Origin: Pseudomonadota bacterium
GTDB lineage: Bacteria; Pseudomonadota; Alphaproteobacteria; Acetobacterales; Acetobacteraceae
Direction of reading: 5' to 3'
Assembly (NCBI GenBank): GCA_021784255.1
Contig: JAJXSZ010000012.1
Coordinates: forward strand, 1 to 21,489
Length of the DNA: 21,489 nucleotides
A model generated the notes under the pieces. It saw only the letters and a list, made by a program, of their open reading frames with translations. It was not told the DNA's origin and ran no database searches. The position numbers and the translations under genes were made by a program. Shown in pieces: positions 6,714 to 13,035 of this stretch (positions are counted from its first letter, which is position 1; every line of letters starts with the position of its first letter).

Positions 6714-7735
6714 TGCGGCTTTCCGTCCTCGACCAGTCGACCGTCGTCGCCGGCATCTCGCCCGACGCCGCGATCCGCGAGAGCCTGGCGCTGGCGCGCC
6801 ATGCGGAGGCGCTGGGCTATGCGCGCTATTGGCTCGCCGAGCATCACGCCTCGCTCTCCCAGGCCGGCACCGCCCCCGAGATCCTGATCGCCGCCATCGC
6901 CGCGACGACGAGCCGCATCCGCGTCGGCTCCGCCGGCGTCATGCTGCCGCATTATTCGGCGCTCAAGGTCGCCGAGCAGTTCCGTGTGCTGGAGGCGATC
7001 GCGCCGGGGCGCATCGATCTCGGGCTCGGCCGCGCGCCCGGCTCGGACCGGCGCACCTCCTACGCGCTCAACCCCAATGCCGATACGGCCGCGGAACATT
7101 TTCCCGTGCAGGTGCGCGACCTGCTCGCCTGGCTCGCCGGCGAACAACTGGTGGAGGGCCATCCGTTCCGCTCCATCATCGCCCAGCCCCAGGGGCCGAC
7201 GCAGCCCGAGGTGTGGATGCTTGGCTCCTCGACATACGGCGCCGAGGTCGCGGCGCATTTCGGCCTGCCCTACTGCTTCGCGCACTTCATCACCGACGGC
7301 GCTGGCACCGAGGAGGCGATCGCCCTCTATCGCCACCTCTACCGGCCCTCCGCGCGCTGGCCCCGGCCGCTGGCCGCGGTCTGCGTCTGGGCCTGCGCGG
7401 CGCCGAGCCAGGCCGAGGCCGAGCGCCTGTTCGCGAGCCGCGCGCTGTGGCGGCTCGGGCGCGACCGCGGCGTCTATGCGCCGCTGCCGACCATCGCCGA
7501 GGCCGAGGCCCATGACTATTCCGATCTGGAACGTGCGCGTATCGAGGCGCTGCGCCGGCAGGCTATCCTCGGTACCGGCGATGCGGTCGTCCAGCAGCTG
7601 CGCGGGCTGGCGGCAGGCCTCGGGGTCGAGGACGTCGCGATCCTGACCACCGTCGCCGAACCCGAGGCGCGGCGGCAGAGCTACGCGCTGATCGCCGCGG
7701 CCGCGGGGATCACGCCCAGCCGCCAGGCCGCCTGA
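6713..7735 (+). CDS. LLM class flavin-dependent oxidoreductase (MsnO8/YhbW type)
   Basis: The 340-residue protein is a single luciferase-like TIM barrel. Family motifs are SVLDQSTVVAG at the N-terminus, then ALGYARYWLAEHH, GSAGVMLPHYSALKVAEQF and PGRIDLGLGRAPGSDRRT. This is the pattern of the group-1 luciferase-family oxidoreductases (MsnO8, E. coli YhbW), which use FMN supplied by a separate reductase. No flavin reductase is encoded nearby. It is the last gene of the operon and starts inside the LysE stop codon. Its 3' end overlaps by 26 bases the 3' end of the convergent small membrane gene. The substrate is unknown; a monooxygenase acting on the operon's substrate is the natural inference. 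Confidence 0.9.
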   Translation: MRLSVLDQSTVVAGISPDAAIRESLALARHAEALGYARYWLAEHHASLSQAGTAPEILIAAIAATTSRIRVGSAGVMLPHYSALKVAEQFRVLEAIAPGRIDLGLGRAPGSDRRTSYALNPNADTAAEHFPVQVRDLLAWLAGEQLVEGHPFRSIIAQPQGPTQPEVWMLGSSTYGAEVAAHFGLPYCFAHFITDGAGTEEAIALYRHLYRPSARWPRPLAAVCVWACAAPSQAEAERLFASRALWRLGRDRGVYAPLPTIAEAEAHDYSDLERARIEALRRQAILGTGDAVVQQLRGLAAGLGVEDVAILTTVAEPEARRQSYALIAAAAGITPSRQAA

Positions 7736-8027
7736 CGCCGCGCCCGGCCTGCCAGAGGCGGAACCGCAGCAGGCCCCAGCCGACCAGGGCGGCGACGGCG
7801 GCGATGGGAATGAGGAACATCGCCAGCCAGAAGGCGAGCAGGGCGAAGACCGCCGCCCCGGCGAGAACGGCTACGACGACCGCCCAGAACACGATCCGGT
7901 CCGACAGCGAGGCGCGGCGCAGCGAGCCGTCCTCGTCGAACTCGATGGTCTTGCCGTCGCGCGCCAGGAATACGTGCATGCGCCCGATCTGGTCCGGGCG
8001 CGGATGGGGATCAATGGGATCGCTCAT
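7710..8027 (-). CDS. Small two-helix membrane protein of the slipin-NfeD operon
   Basis: The 105-residue protein has no family I recognise. It has a charged N-terminal 43 residues (SDPIDPHPRPDQIGRMHVF, then a DGKTIEFDEDGSLRRA segment). Two hydrophobic segments follow (about 45-66 and 69-90), then a basic tail ending RRPGGWA. The start ATG 8027 has GGAGG nine bases upstream and overlaps the NfeD stop by four bases, so it is co-translated with NfeD. The coupling suggests a helper or accessory subunit of the slipin/NfeD complex, but that is inference. Its 3' end overlaps the convergent oxidoreductase gene by 26 bases. Confidence 0.75.
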   Translation of the reverse strand: MSDPIDPHPRPDQIGRMHVFLARDGKTIEFDEDGSLRRASLSDRIVFWAVVVAVLAGAAVFALLAFWLAMFLIPIAAVAALVGWGLLRFRLWQAGRGVRRPGGWA

Positions 8028-8461
8028 GAAGTCGCCTCCACCTCGGGGGCCACCAGCAGCGTCATCCCGTCCACGGCGATCACGGTGAGGCGCGCGTCCG
8101 GCGGCGCCTGGCCGGCCAGCAGGCGCGCCGGCCAGTCGCTGTCGCCGACGCGCACCCTGCCCTCGCGCCCCTCGAACGTCAGCGCCCGCGCCCGCCTTCC
8201 CACCAGCCCCGCGGCCTGCGTGTTGACGTCCGGCACCGGATGCCGCCGCCGCCGCAGGCCGACGCCGAGGGCGACCGCGATCACCGCGGCGAAGGCGAAC
8301 ACGCTCGCCTCGCCAACGAAGCCCAGCGGCACGGCGAGCGTGACCGCCCCGGTGGCCAGCCCCGCGACGCCAAGCCAGATCAGGAAGCCGCCGGGGTGCA
8401 GCAGCTCGAGCGCCATCAGCACCAGGCCCGCGCCGATCCAGACCAGTCCCGGGTCCGTCAT
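8024..8461 (-). CDS. NfeD family protein (short form)
   Basis: The 145-residue protein has three hydrophobic helices (about 7-22, 26-45, 49-70) followed by a soluble beta-rich domain. That domain contains LVGRRARALTFEGREGRVRVGDSDWPARL and ends LLVAPEVE, the usual OB-fold end of NfeD proteins (G.V.VGDSDWPA). It lacks the N-terminal ClpP-like protease domain of long NfeD, so it is the NfeD1b type. NfeD proteins are usually encoded next to a slipin and act with it in membrane quality control. Here it overlaps the slipin stop by four bases and the next small gene's start by four bases. Confidence 0.9.
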   Translation of the reverse strand: MTDPGLVWIGAGLVLMALELLHPGGFLIWLGVAGLATGAVTLAVPLGFVGEASVFAFAAVIAVALGVGLRRRRHPVPDVNTQAAGLVGRRARALTFEGREGRVRVGDSDWPARLLAGQAPPDARLTVIAVDGMTLLVAPEVEATS

Positions 8462-9378
8462 GCCGACCTACCGCCACCGCCCTTGAGCAGTTCCAGCGCC
8501 TGGGCCATGGCGCCGGCGAACGCCGCCGCCTCCATCGGCACCACGACCAGCCGCGACCCCTCGGCCGCGGCGATGCGCCCGAATGCCTGCACATAGCCCT
8601 GGGCGATGAAGTAGGAGAGCGCCGCCGGCCCACCGCTGCCCGCCGCCTCGGCGACGAAGCGTGTCGCCGCCGCCTCCGCCGCGGCCAGCCGCTCGCGCGC
8701 CGCGGCATCGCGCTCGGCGGCGAGCTGGCGGCCCTCGGCGGCCAGCACCAGCGACTGCTTCTCGCCCTCCGCGCGCTTGATCGCGGCCTCGCGCTCGCCA
8801 TCGGCCTTGGCGACGGTGGCGCGCCGCTCGCGCTCGGCGGTCATCTGCAGGTTCATCGCCAGGATCAGGTTCTGCGGCGGCTCGATCCGGCGCAACTCGA
8901 CGCGGCTGACCTTGACCCCCCAGGGCGAGGTGGCGCCGTCGAGGATGCCCAGCAGATGGGTATTGATCCGCTCGCGCGAGGACAGCGCCGCGTCCAGCTC
9001 CAGCTCGCCGACGACGGCGCGGATATTGGTCATCGCCAGCGTCGACAGCGCCTGCGGCAGGTTCGCGACCTGGTAGGCCGCCTTCGCCGCCTCCATCACC
9101 CGGTAGTAGATGACGCCGTCCACCGCGACGGTCGCGTTGTCCTTGGTGATGACGGACTGCTCGGGGATGTCGAGCACCTGCTCCTGCACGTTCAACCGCC
9201 GCCCGACGCGATCGACATAGGGCACGATGACGTTGAGCCCGGGGTGCATCTCGCGGGTGAAGGCGCCGAACCGCTCGACCGTCCAGACCTGGCCCTGCGG
9301 CACCGTCTTGGCGCCGGCGAAGATGGAGACGACGACCAGCAGCAGCAGCAGCACGAAGATGATCTCGACCGCCCCCAT
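8458..9378 (-). CDS. SPFH/Band 7 (stomatin-like, slipin) membrane protein
   Basis: The 306-residue protein has one N-terminal membrane helix (VEIIFVLLLLLVVVSIF). It is followed by the stomatin core: VPQGQVWTVERFGAF, HPGLNVIVPYVDRVGRR, EQVLDIPEQSVITKDNATV and VDGVIYYRV. Next come SRERINTHLLGILDGAT and WGVKVSRVELRRIEPP. A heptad-rich Ala/Glu/Arg coiled coil fills roughly residues 175-245, then a SPFH C-terminal segment follows. It resembles E. coli QmcA and slipin-2 proteins, which form membrane cages with NfeD partners. The start ATG 9378 has GGAGAA about eight bases upstream. It is the first gene of a three-gene operon with NfeD and a small membrane protein. Confidence 0.95.
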   Translation of the reverse strand: MGAVEIIFVLLLLLVVVSIFAGAKTVPQGQVWTVERFGAFTREMHPGLNVIVPYVDRVGRRLNVQEQVLDIPEQSVITKDNATVAVDGVIYYRVMEAAKAAYQVANLPQALSTLAMTNIRAVVGELELDAALSSRERINTHLLGILDGATSPWGVKVSRVELRRIEPPQNLILAMNLQMTAERERRATVAKADGEREAAIKRAEGEKQSLVLAAEGRQLAAERDAAARERLAAAEAAATRFVAEAAGSGGPAALSYFIAQGYVQAFGRIAAAEGSRLVVVPMEAAAFAGAMAQALELLKGGGGRSA

Positions 9379-9448
9379 TCGTTCGCTTCTCCACTACTCG
9401 CAGCGATTTCTAGCACATCGTGGCGCCGGCGTAACGGCGCACCGTCGC
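9379..9448 (-). promoter_or_regulatory. Short intergenic region upstream of the slipin operon
   Basis: These 70 bases must carry the slipin operon leader unless it is transcribed from further upstream. A weak TAGAAA hexamer lies in the middle on the minus strand, with no convincing -35. I can locate the ribosome binding site (GGAGAA) but not a reliable promoter. Confidence 0.3.
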
Positions 9449-9682
9449 TCAGAGGTGGCGGCCACGCTCCATGATCTCGAGCGCATAGTCGTGGTAGCTC
9501 ATGCCGAGCACCTCGGCGCGGGCGAGGCGGCGCAGCGCGATCTCGCGCGGCGGCGTCTTCCAGGCGCGCTTGTGGGCCCGCTTCCAGCACCACAGCCGCC
9601 AGGAGGCGGCCGGGTCGGGCGGCTCCTCCGCGTCGAGCGGCGGGCCGCCATTATGGCCGAGCGCGGGGCCGGTGTTGTCCAT
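9449..9682 (-). CDS. Small GHNGGPPL-motif protein (conserved hypothetical)
   Basis: The 77-residue soluble protein begins MDNTGPALGHNGGPPLD. A tryptophan-rich basic middle follows (WRLWCWKRAHKRAWKTPP), then REIALRRLARAEVLG and the end SYHDYALEIMERGRHL. I recognise this as a small conserved alphaproteobacterial protein of unknown function; the GHNGGPPLD box is its hallmark. An alternative start at 9709 (MSIIVNATAMDN...) would abut the divergent regulator start exactly. Neither start has a visible Shine-Dalgarno. I chose 9682 because the conserved box starts a few residues later. It may be DNA-binding or regulatory given its charge and its position beside a regulator, but that is a guess. Confidence 0.75.
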   Translation of the reverse strand: MDNTGPALGHNGGPPLDAEEPPDPAASWRLWCWKRAHKRAWKTPPREIALRRLARAEVLGMSYHDYALEIMERGRHL

Positions 9683-9710
9683 GGCGGTGGCGTTCACTAT
9701 GATGGACATA
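9675..9710 (+). promoter_or_regulatory. Candidate sigma70-type promoter giving a leaderless regulator mRNA
   Basis: TTGTCC (9675-9680, four of six to TTGACA) and TATGAT (9698-9703, five of six to TATAAT) are separated by exactly 17 bases. Transcription would start about seven bases after the -10, at or next to the A of the regulator ATG (9710). There is no Shine-Dalgarno before that ATG, consistent with leaderless translation. The promoter overlaps the first codon of the divergent small gene. Confidence 0.5.
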
Positions 9711-9714
9711 TGTC
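9705..9714. promoter_or_regulatory. 10-bp palindrome at the regulator start (possible operator)
   Basis: GACATATGTC is a perfect palindrome that holds the regulator ATG at its centre, directly downstream of the candidate -10. The position would suit autorepression, but ten bases is short and could be chance. Confidence 0.3.
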
Positions 9715-10300
9715 GCACATGCAAGAAGAGACTGGCGGCAGCTTTGCCGAATCCGCCCTCGCCGGGCGCCTCAGGCGCGAGCGCGAGGAGCGCGGCTGGA
9801 CGCTCGCCGACCTCGCCGCCCGCGCCGGCGTCTCGCGCGCCATGATCAGCCGCATCGAGCGCGCCGAGGCAAGCCCGACGGCGGTGCTGCTCGCCCGCCT
9901 CGCCGCCGCCTTCGGCCTCTCGCTCTCCGCCCTGCTCGCCCGCGTCGAGGCCGACGCCCAGGGGCCGCGGCGCCTGCGCCGGCGCGCCGAGCAGCCGCTC
10001 TGGCGCGACCCCGAGACCGGCTATGTCCGCCGCGCGGTATCGCCGGAAGGCACGCCGGAACTGACCCATGTCGAGCTGCCGCCCGGCACGCGCGTCGCCT
10101 ACCCCGCCGCCGCCTGCCTCGATGTGCGCGGCCAGTGCCTGTGGGTGCTGGCCGGGCGGCTCGATTTCAGCGAGGGAAGCCAGACCTACCGCATCGAAGC
10201 CGGCGACTGCATCGCCCTCGGCCATCCCGCCGACCGCGTCTTTGCCAACGCCTCGGAGCAGGTCGCCTGCCACTACCTGCTGGCTGTGGTCCGGGAATAG
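9710..10300 (+). CDS. XRE-family HTH transcriptional regulator with C-terminal cupin domain
   Basis: The 196-residue protein has an HTH_3 domain at about residues 15-75: LAGRLRREREERGWTLADLA, then AARAGVSRAMISRIERAEASPT, then LARLAAAFGLSLSALLARVE. A linker follows and then a cupin barrel at about 120-195: GTRVAYPAA, GQCLWVLAGRLDFSEG, YRIEAGDCIALGHPADRVFAN, ending YLLAVVRE. HTH-cupin regulators sense small ligands and control nearby metabolism genes. A second in-frame ATG lies at 9719, but 9710 fits the promoter geometry. The gene is divergent from the small GHNGGPPL gene with 27 bases between starts, so mutual or autoregulation is possible. Its ligand is unknown. Confidence 0.9.
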   Translation: MSHMQEETGGSFAESALAGRLRREREERGWTLADLAARAGVSRAMISRIERAEASPTAVLLARLAAAFGLSLSALLARVEADAQGPRRLRRRAEQPLWRDPETGYVRRAVSPEGTPELTHVELPPGTRVAYPAAACLDVRGQCLWVLAGRLDFSEGSQTYRIEAGDCIALGHPADRVFANASEQVACHYLLAVVRE

Positions 10301-10321
10301 CGCGCGCCAGCACCTGGCGCC

Positions 10322-10366
10322 CCTGCGACCGGCGCCCTTGCGACCGGCGCCCTCGCGACCGGCGCG
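10322..10366. repeat. Three tandem 15-bp repeats after the regulator gene
   Basis: Three consecutive units share the core GCGACCGGCGC: 10322-10336, 10337-10351 and 10352-10366. Units 1 and 2 differ at one base. The repeats are non-coding, lie just after the regulator stop codon and are followed by a decayed CGCGATCGG remnant. Each of the first two copies contains the GGCGCC palindrome. Possible roles are transcript-end structure, protein binding or replication slippage. Confidence 0.7.
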
Positions 10367-10414
10367 CCGCGATCGGACAACAATGTCAGGCGCGGGCACC
10401 GGAGCCGCGGCGCG

Positions 10415-10723
10415 TCAGGCCGCTTCCAGCGCCGCCTCGGCTGTGCGTACCGCGGTCATCGGGAAGGCGGCGCGCCCGACCACCTGGCCGCCGACGCAGG
10501 CGAGCCAGTCCTCGCCGCCGGGCGGCCGCGGGCGCAGCTCGATCAGCCGCGCATCATCGTCGAGCGCGACCGCCGGATAGACGCGCCAGCCCTCGCTGAC
10601 CGGGCCCAGAAGACGAACGACGCGGGCGATGGGATCGCCCGCGTCGTCCAGTCCAACCCATTCCATCGTCCCCGTCTCCGGGGCCGAACGCCCGCGCCGC
10701 CAATGCAGGCGCGGCGTCTCCAT
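10415..10723 (-). CDS. Small hypothetical protein downstream of fusA
   Basis: The 102-residue soluble protein begins METPRLHWRRGRSAPETG. It contains WVGLDDAGDPIARVVRLLGP and EGWRVYPAVALDDDARLIEL, and ends MTAVRTAEAALEAA. I do not recognise a characterised family, although the acidic and Trp-containing middle looks like a small globular domain. ATG 10723 was chosen because the following residues look protein-like; a longer frame to 10747 adds MPPGCAPR. The Shine-Dalgarno is weak. It lies 78 bases downstream of fusA on the same strand, with a small hairpin between, so it may or may not be co-transcribed. Confidence 0.6.
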   Translation of the reverse strand: METPRLHWRRGRSAPETGTMEWVGLDDAGDPIARVVRLLGPVSEGWRVYPAVALDDDARLIELRPRPPGGEDWLACVGGQVVGRAAFPMTAVRTAEAALEAA

Positions 10724-10737
10724 CCTAGGCGCGCACC

Positions 10738-10756
10738 CCGGCGGCAAACCGCCCGG
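10738..10756 (-). terminator. Weak hairpin between fusA and the downstream small gene
   Basis: GGCGG (10740-10744), loop CAAA and CCGCC (10749-10753) pair perfectly. Extension of the stem needs a one-base bulge. There is no T tract, so this is at best a Rho-assisted or attenuating structure. Confidence 0.25.
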
Positions 10757-10801
10757 TGATCGCGCGGGCCGTGTCGCGGTGCCGGCAGCTGGCCGTAACC
10801 G

Positions 10802-12889
10802 TCATGCGCTCTTGGCCATGATCTCGTCCGCGATGTTGCGCGGAACCGGATCGTAATGGTGGAACTGCATGGTGAACGAGGCCCGCCCCTTCGTCATGCT
10901 GCGCAGGTCGGAAATGTAGCCGAACATCTCCTTGAGGGGAACATGCGCGCGCACCATCACGGTCGAGCCGCTGCTCTCCTGGGTCTGGATCATGCCGCGG
11001 CGGCGGTTGAGGTCGCCCACCACGTCGCCGACATGGTCGTTCGGCGTCGTCACCTCGACGTCCATGATCGGCTCGAGGATGATCGGCGAGGCCTTCTTCA
11101 TGCCCTCGCGGAAGCACGCCTTGGCGGCGATCTCGAACGCCAGCGCCGAGGAGTCGACGTCGTGGTACTTGCCGTCCACCAGCGTGTACTTGAAGTCCAC
11201 GGTGGGGAAGCCGGCGAGCACGCCGGTATCAGCCTGGTTCCTGATCCCCTTCTCGACCGCGGGAATGTATTCCTTCGGCACCGAGCCGCCGACCACCTTG
11301 TTCTCGAACACGATGCCGGCGTTGCGCTCGAGCGGCTCGAACACGACCTTGACCTCGGCGTACTGGCCGGAACCGCCGCTCTGCTTCTTGTGGGTGTAGG
11401 TCTCGGTATGGGCGCGGCTGATGGTCTCGCGATAGGCGACCTGCGGCGCGCCGATATTCGCCTCGACCCCGTATTCGCGCCTCAGCCGGTCGATGATGAT
11501 CTCGAGATGCAGCTCGCCCATCCCCGAAAGGATGGTCTGGCCGGTCTCCTGGTCCGTCTTGAGCCGCAGCGACGGGTCCTCGCCGGCCAGCTTCTGCAGG
11601 CCGATCGTCATCTTCTCGACCGAGTCCTTGGTCTTCGGCTCGACCGAGATGTCGATCACCGGGACCGGGAAGGCCATCCGCTCCAGCACCACCGGATCGT
11701 CGCCGCCGGCAAGCGTGTCGCCGGTGCCGGTGTCCTTGAGGCCAACGAAGGCGACGATGTCGCCGGCGGCCACTTCCTTGATCTCGGCGCGCTTGTCGGC
11801 GTGCATCTGGAACATGCGCCCGACGCGTTCCTTGTGGCCCTTGGTCGTGTTGAGCACCGTGTCGCCCGACTTCAGCGTGCCGGCATAGATGCGCACGAAG
11901 GTCAGCGTGCCGTATTTGTCGTTGATGATCTTGAAGGCCAGGCCGGCGAACGGGGCGGCGGGATCGGCCTTGATGCGGCGGCGCACCTCCTCCGGCTGCT
12001 CCTCGGCGCCTTCCTCGCCGGCGACGGCGATGCCGGGCACGTCGACGGGCGACGGCAGGTAGTCCAGAACCGCGTCAAGAAGAGGCTGCACGCCTTTGTT
12101 CTTGAAGGCGGTCCCGCACAGCACGGGCCGGAACGCGCCGACGATCGTGCCGGCCTTGATGCAGCGCTTCAGGGTCTCGACCGCGACATCGCCCTTGTCG
12201 AAATACTCCTCCATCGCCGCGTCATCGACCGACAGCGCCGTGTCCAGCAGGTTCTGCCGGTGTTCCTTGGCCTGCTCCATCAGCTCGGCGGGGATCGGCT
12301 CGTCGTGGAACCTGGCGCCGAGCTCGCCGCCCTCCCAGACGATCGCCTTCATCTCCACCAGGTCGACGACGCCCTTGAACTGGTCCTCGACGCCGATCGG
12401 CAGCTGCAGCGGCAGCGCGATGATGTCGAGCTTCTCCTTCAGCGTCGCGAAGGCGCGGAAGAAGTCGGCGCCGGTGCGGTCGAGCTTGTTGATGAAGATG
12501 ATGCGCGGGACGTTGTAGCGGTCGGCGAGGCGCCAGTTCGTCTCCGACTGCGGCTGCACGCCGGCCACACCCTCGATGATGAACACCGCGCCGTCGAGCA
12601 CGCGCAGGCTGCGGTTCACCTCGATGTTGAAGTCGATGTGGCCGGGCGTGTCGATGATGTTGATGCGGTGGTCTTTCCACTCGCAGGTGACCGCCGCGGA
12701 GGTGATGGTGATGCCGCGCTCGCGCTCCTGCTCCATGTAGTCGGTCGTGGTGTTGCCGTCGTGCACCTCGCCGATCTTATGCGACACCCCCGTGTAGTAG
12801 AGGATGCGCTCCGTGGTCGTGGTCTTGCCGGCATCGATATGCGCGGTGATGCCGATGTTACGAATCTTCTCGAGCGCGGTCGTGGACAC
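10802..12889 (-). CDS. fusA: Translation elongation factor G (isolated copy)
   Basis: This 695-residue GTPase moves tRNA and mRNA through the ribosome. All five domains are present. G1 is AHIDAGKTT (16-24), switch I ends in ERGITITSAA, G3 is DTPGH (80-84) and G4 is NKLD (134-137). Later landmarks are GMGELHLEI, YRETI, SGGSGQYAEV and the C-terminal end YDPVPRNIADEIMAK. I chose GTG 12889 (translated MSTTALEKIRNIG) because GGAGG sits five bases upstream and the N-terminus then matches the family. ATG 12901 adds four residues. Several normally invariant stretches differ: DFNIEVNRSLRVLDGAVFII and VPRIIFINKLDRTG against the usual DFTIEVERSLRVLDGAV and CFVNKMDR. There is no rpsL, rpsG or tuf beside it, so it may be a second EF-G. 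EF-G identity is very confident. Confidence 0.97.
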   Translation of the reverse strand: MSTTALEKIRNIGITAHIDAGKTTTTERILYYTGVSHKIGEVHDGNTTTDYMEQERERGITITSAAVTCEWKDHRINIIDTPGHIDFNIEVNRSLRVLDGAVFIIEGVAGVQPQSETNWRLADRYNVPRIIFINKLDRTGADFFRAFATLKEKLDIIALPLQLPIGVEDQFKGVVDLVEMKAIVWEGGELGARFHDEPIPAELMEQAKEHRQNLLDTALSVDDAAMEEYFDKGDVAVETLKRCIKAGTIVGAFRPVLCGTAFKNKGVQPLLDAVLDYLPSPVDVPGIAVAGEEGAEEQPEEVRRRIKADPAAPFAGLAFKIINDKYGTLTFVRIYAGTLKSGDTVLNTTKGHKERVGRMFQMHADKRAEIKEVAAGDIVAFVGLKDTGTGDTLAGGDDPVVLERMAFPVPVIDISVEPKTKDSVEKMTIGLQKLAGEDPSLRLKTDQETGQTILSGMGELHLEIIIDRLRREYGVEANIGAPQVAYRETISRAHTETYTHKKQSGGSGQYAEVKVVFEPLERNAGIVFENKVVGGSVPKEYIPAVEKGIRNQADTGVLAGFPTVDFKYTLVDGKYHDVDSSALAFEIAAKACFREGMKKASPIILEPIMDVEVTTPNDHVGDVVGDLNRRRGMIQTQESSGSTVMVRAHVPLKEMFGYISDLRSMTKGRASFTMQFHHYDPVPRNIADEIMAKSA

Positions 12890-12906
12890 GATGGCCTCCA
12901 TGGGGT

Positions 12907-12922
12907 CCCGGCCAGGGCCGGG
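12907..12922 (-). promoter_or_regulatory. Hairpin in the fusA leader
   Basis: CCCGGC, loop CAGG and GCCGGG form a perfect 6-bp stem. It ends eight bases before the Shine-Dalgarno of fusA on the minus strand. It could affect translation initiation; this is inference. Confidence 0.35.
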
Positions 12923-12960
12923 CGCGTGCGGCGATAGATGTGGGTAGCACGAAAGGCGCG

Positions 12961-12976
12961 CCGGATGTGCATCCGG
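12961..12976. promoter_or_regulatory. 7-bp inverted repeat, candidate operator
   Basis: CCGGATG and CATCCGG are perfect arms around TG, flanked on both sides by GCGCG, so the symmetry extends further with one unpaired base. It lies about 70 bases upstream of fusA and 205 bases upstream of the DUF1800 gene. The shape and position suit a regulator site or a leader hairpin. Confidence 0.4.
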
Positions 12977-13019
12977 GCGCGAACGTGGGCGGCGCAATGC
13001 CCTCTCGCGCCCGATTTTG

Positions 13020-13035
13020 CAAGCGCGAACGCTTG
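13020..13035. promoter_or_regulatory. 6-bp inverted repeat in the fusA/DUF1800 intergenic region
   Basis: CAAGCG, CGAA and CGCTTG form a perfect dyad with a four-base centre. It is the third symmetrical element between the two divergent genes. Function is unknown. Confidence 0.3.

Noticed and set aside
3255..7735. The operon as a pyrimidine (Rut-type) pathway
   Set aside because: There is a luciferase-like oxidoreductase, but no RutB-type isochorismatase, RutC, RutD-like pairing or flavin reductase. The oxidoreductase is of MsnO8 type, not RutA.
10322..10366. Possible CRISPR array from the tandem 15-bp units
   Set aside because: The units are directly adjacent, with no spacers, and there are no cas genes.
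10856..12937. A 693-codon open frame on the plus strand opposite fusA
   Set aside because: It mirrors fusA codons (His/Leu/Asp/Val-rich, no motif). The minus-strand EF-G is certain.
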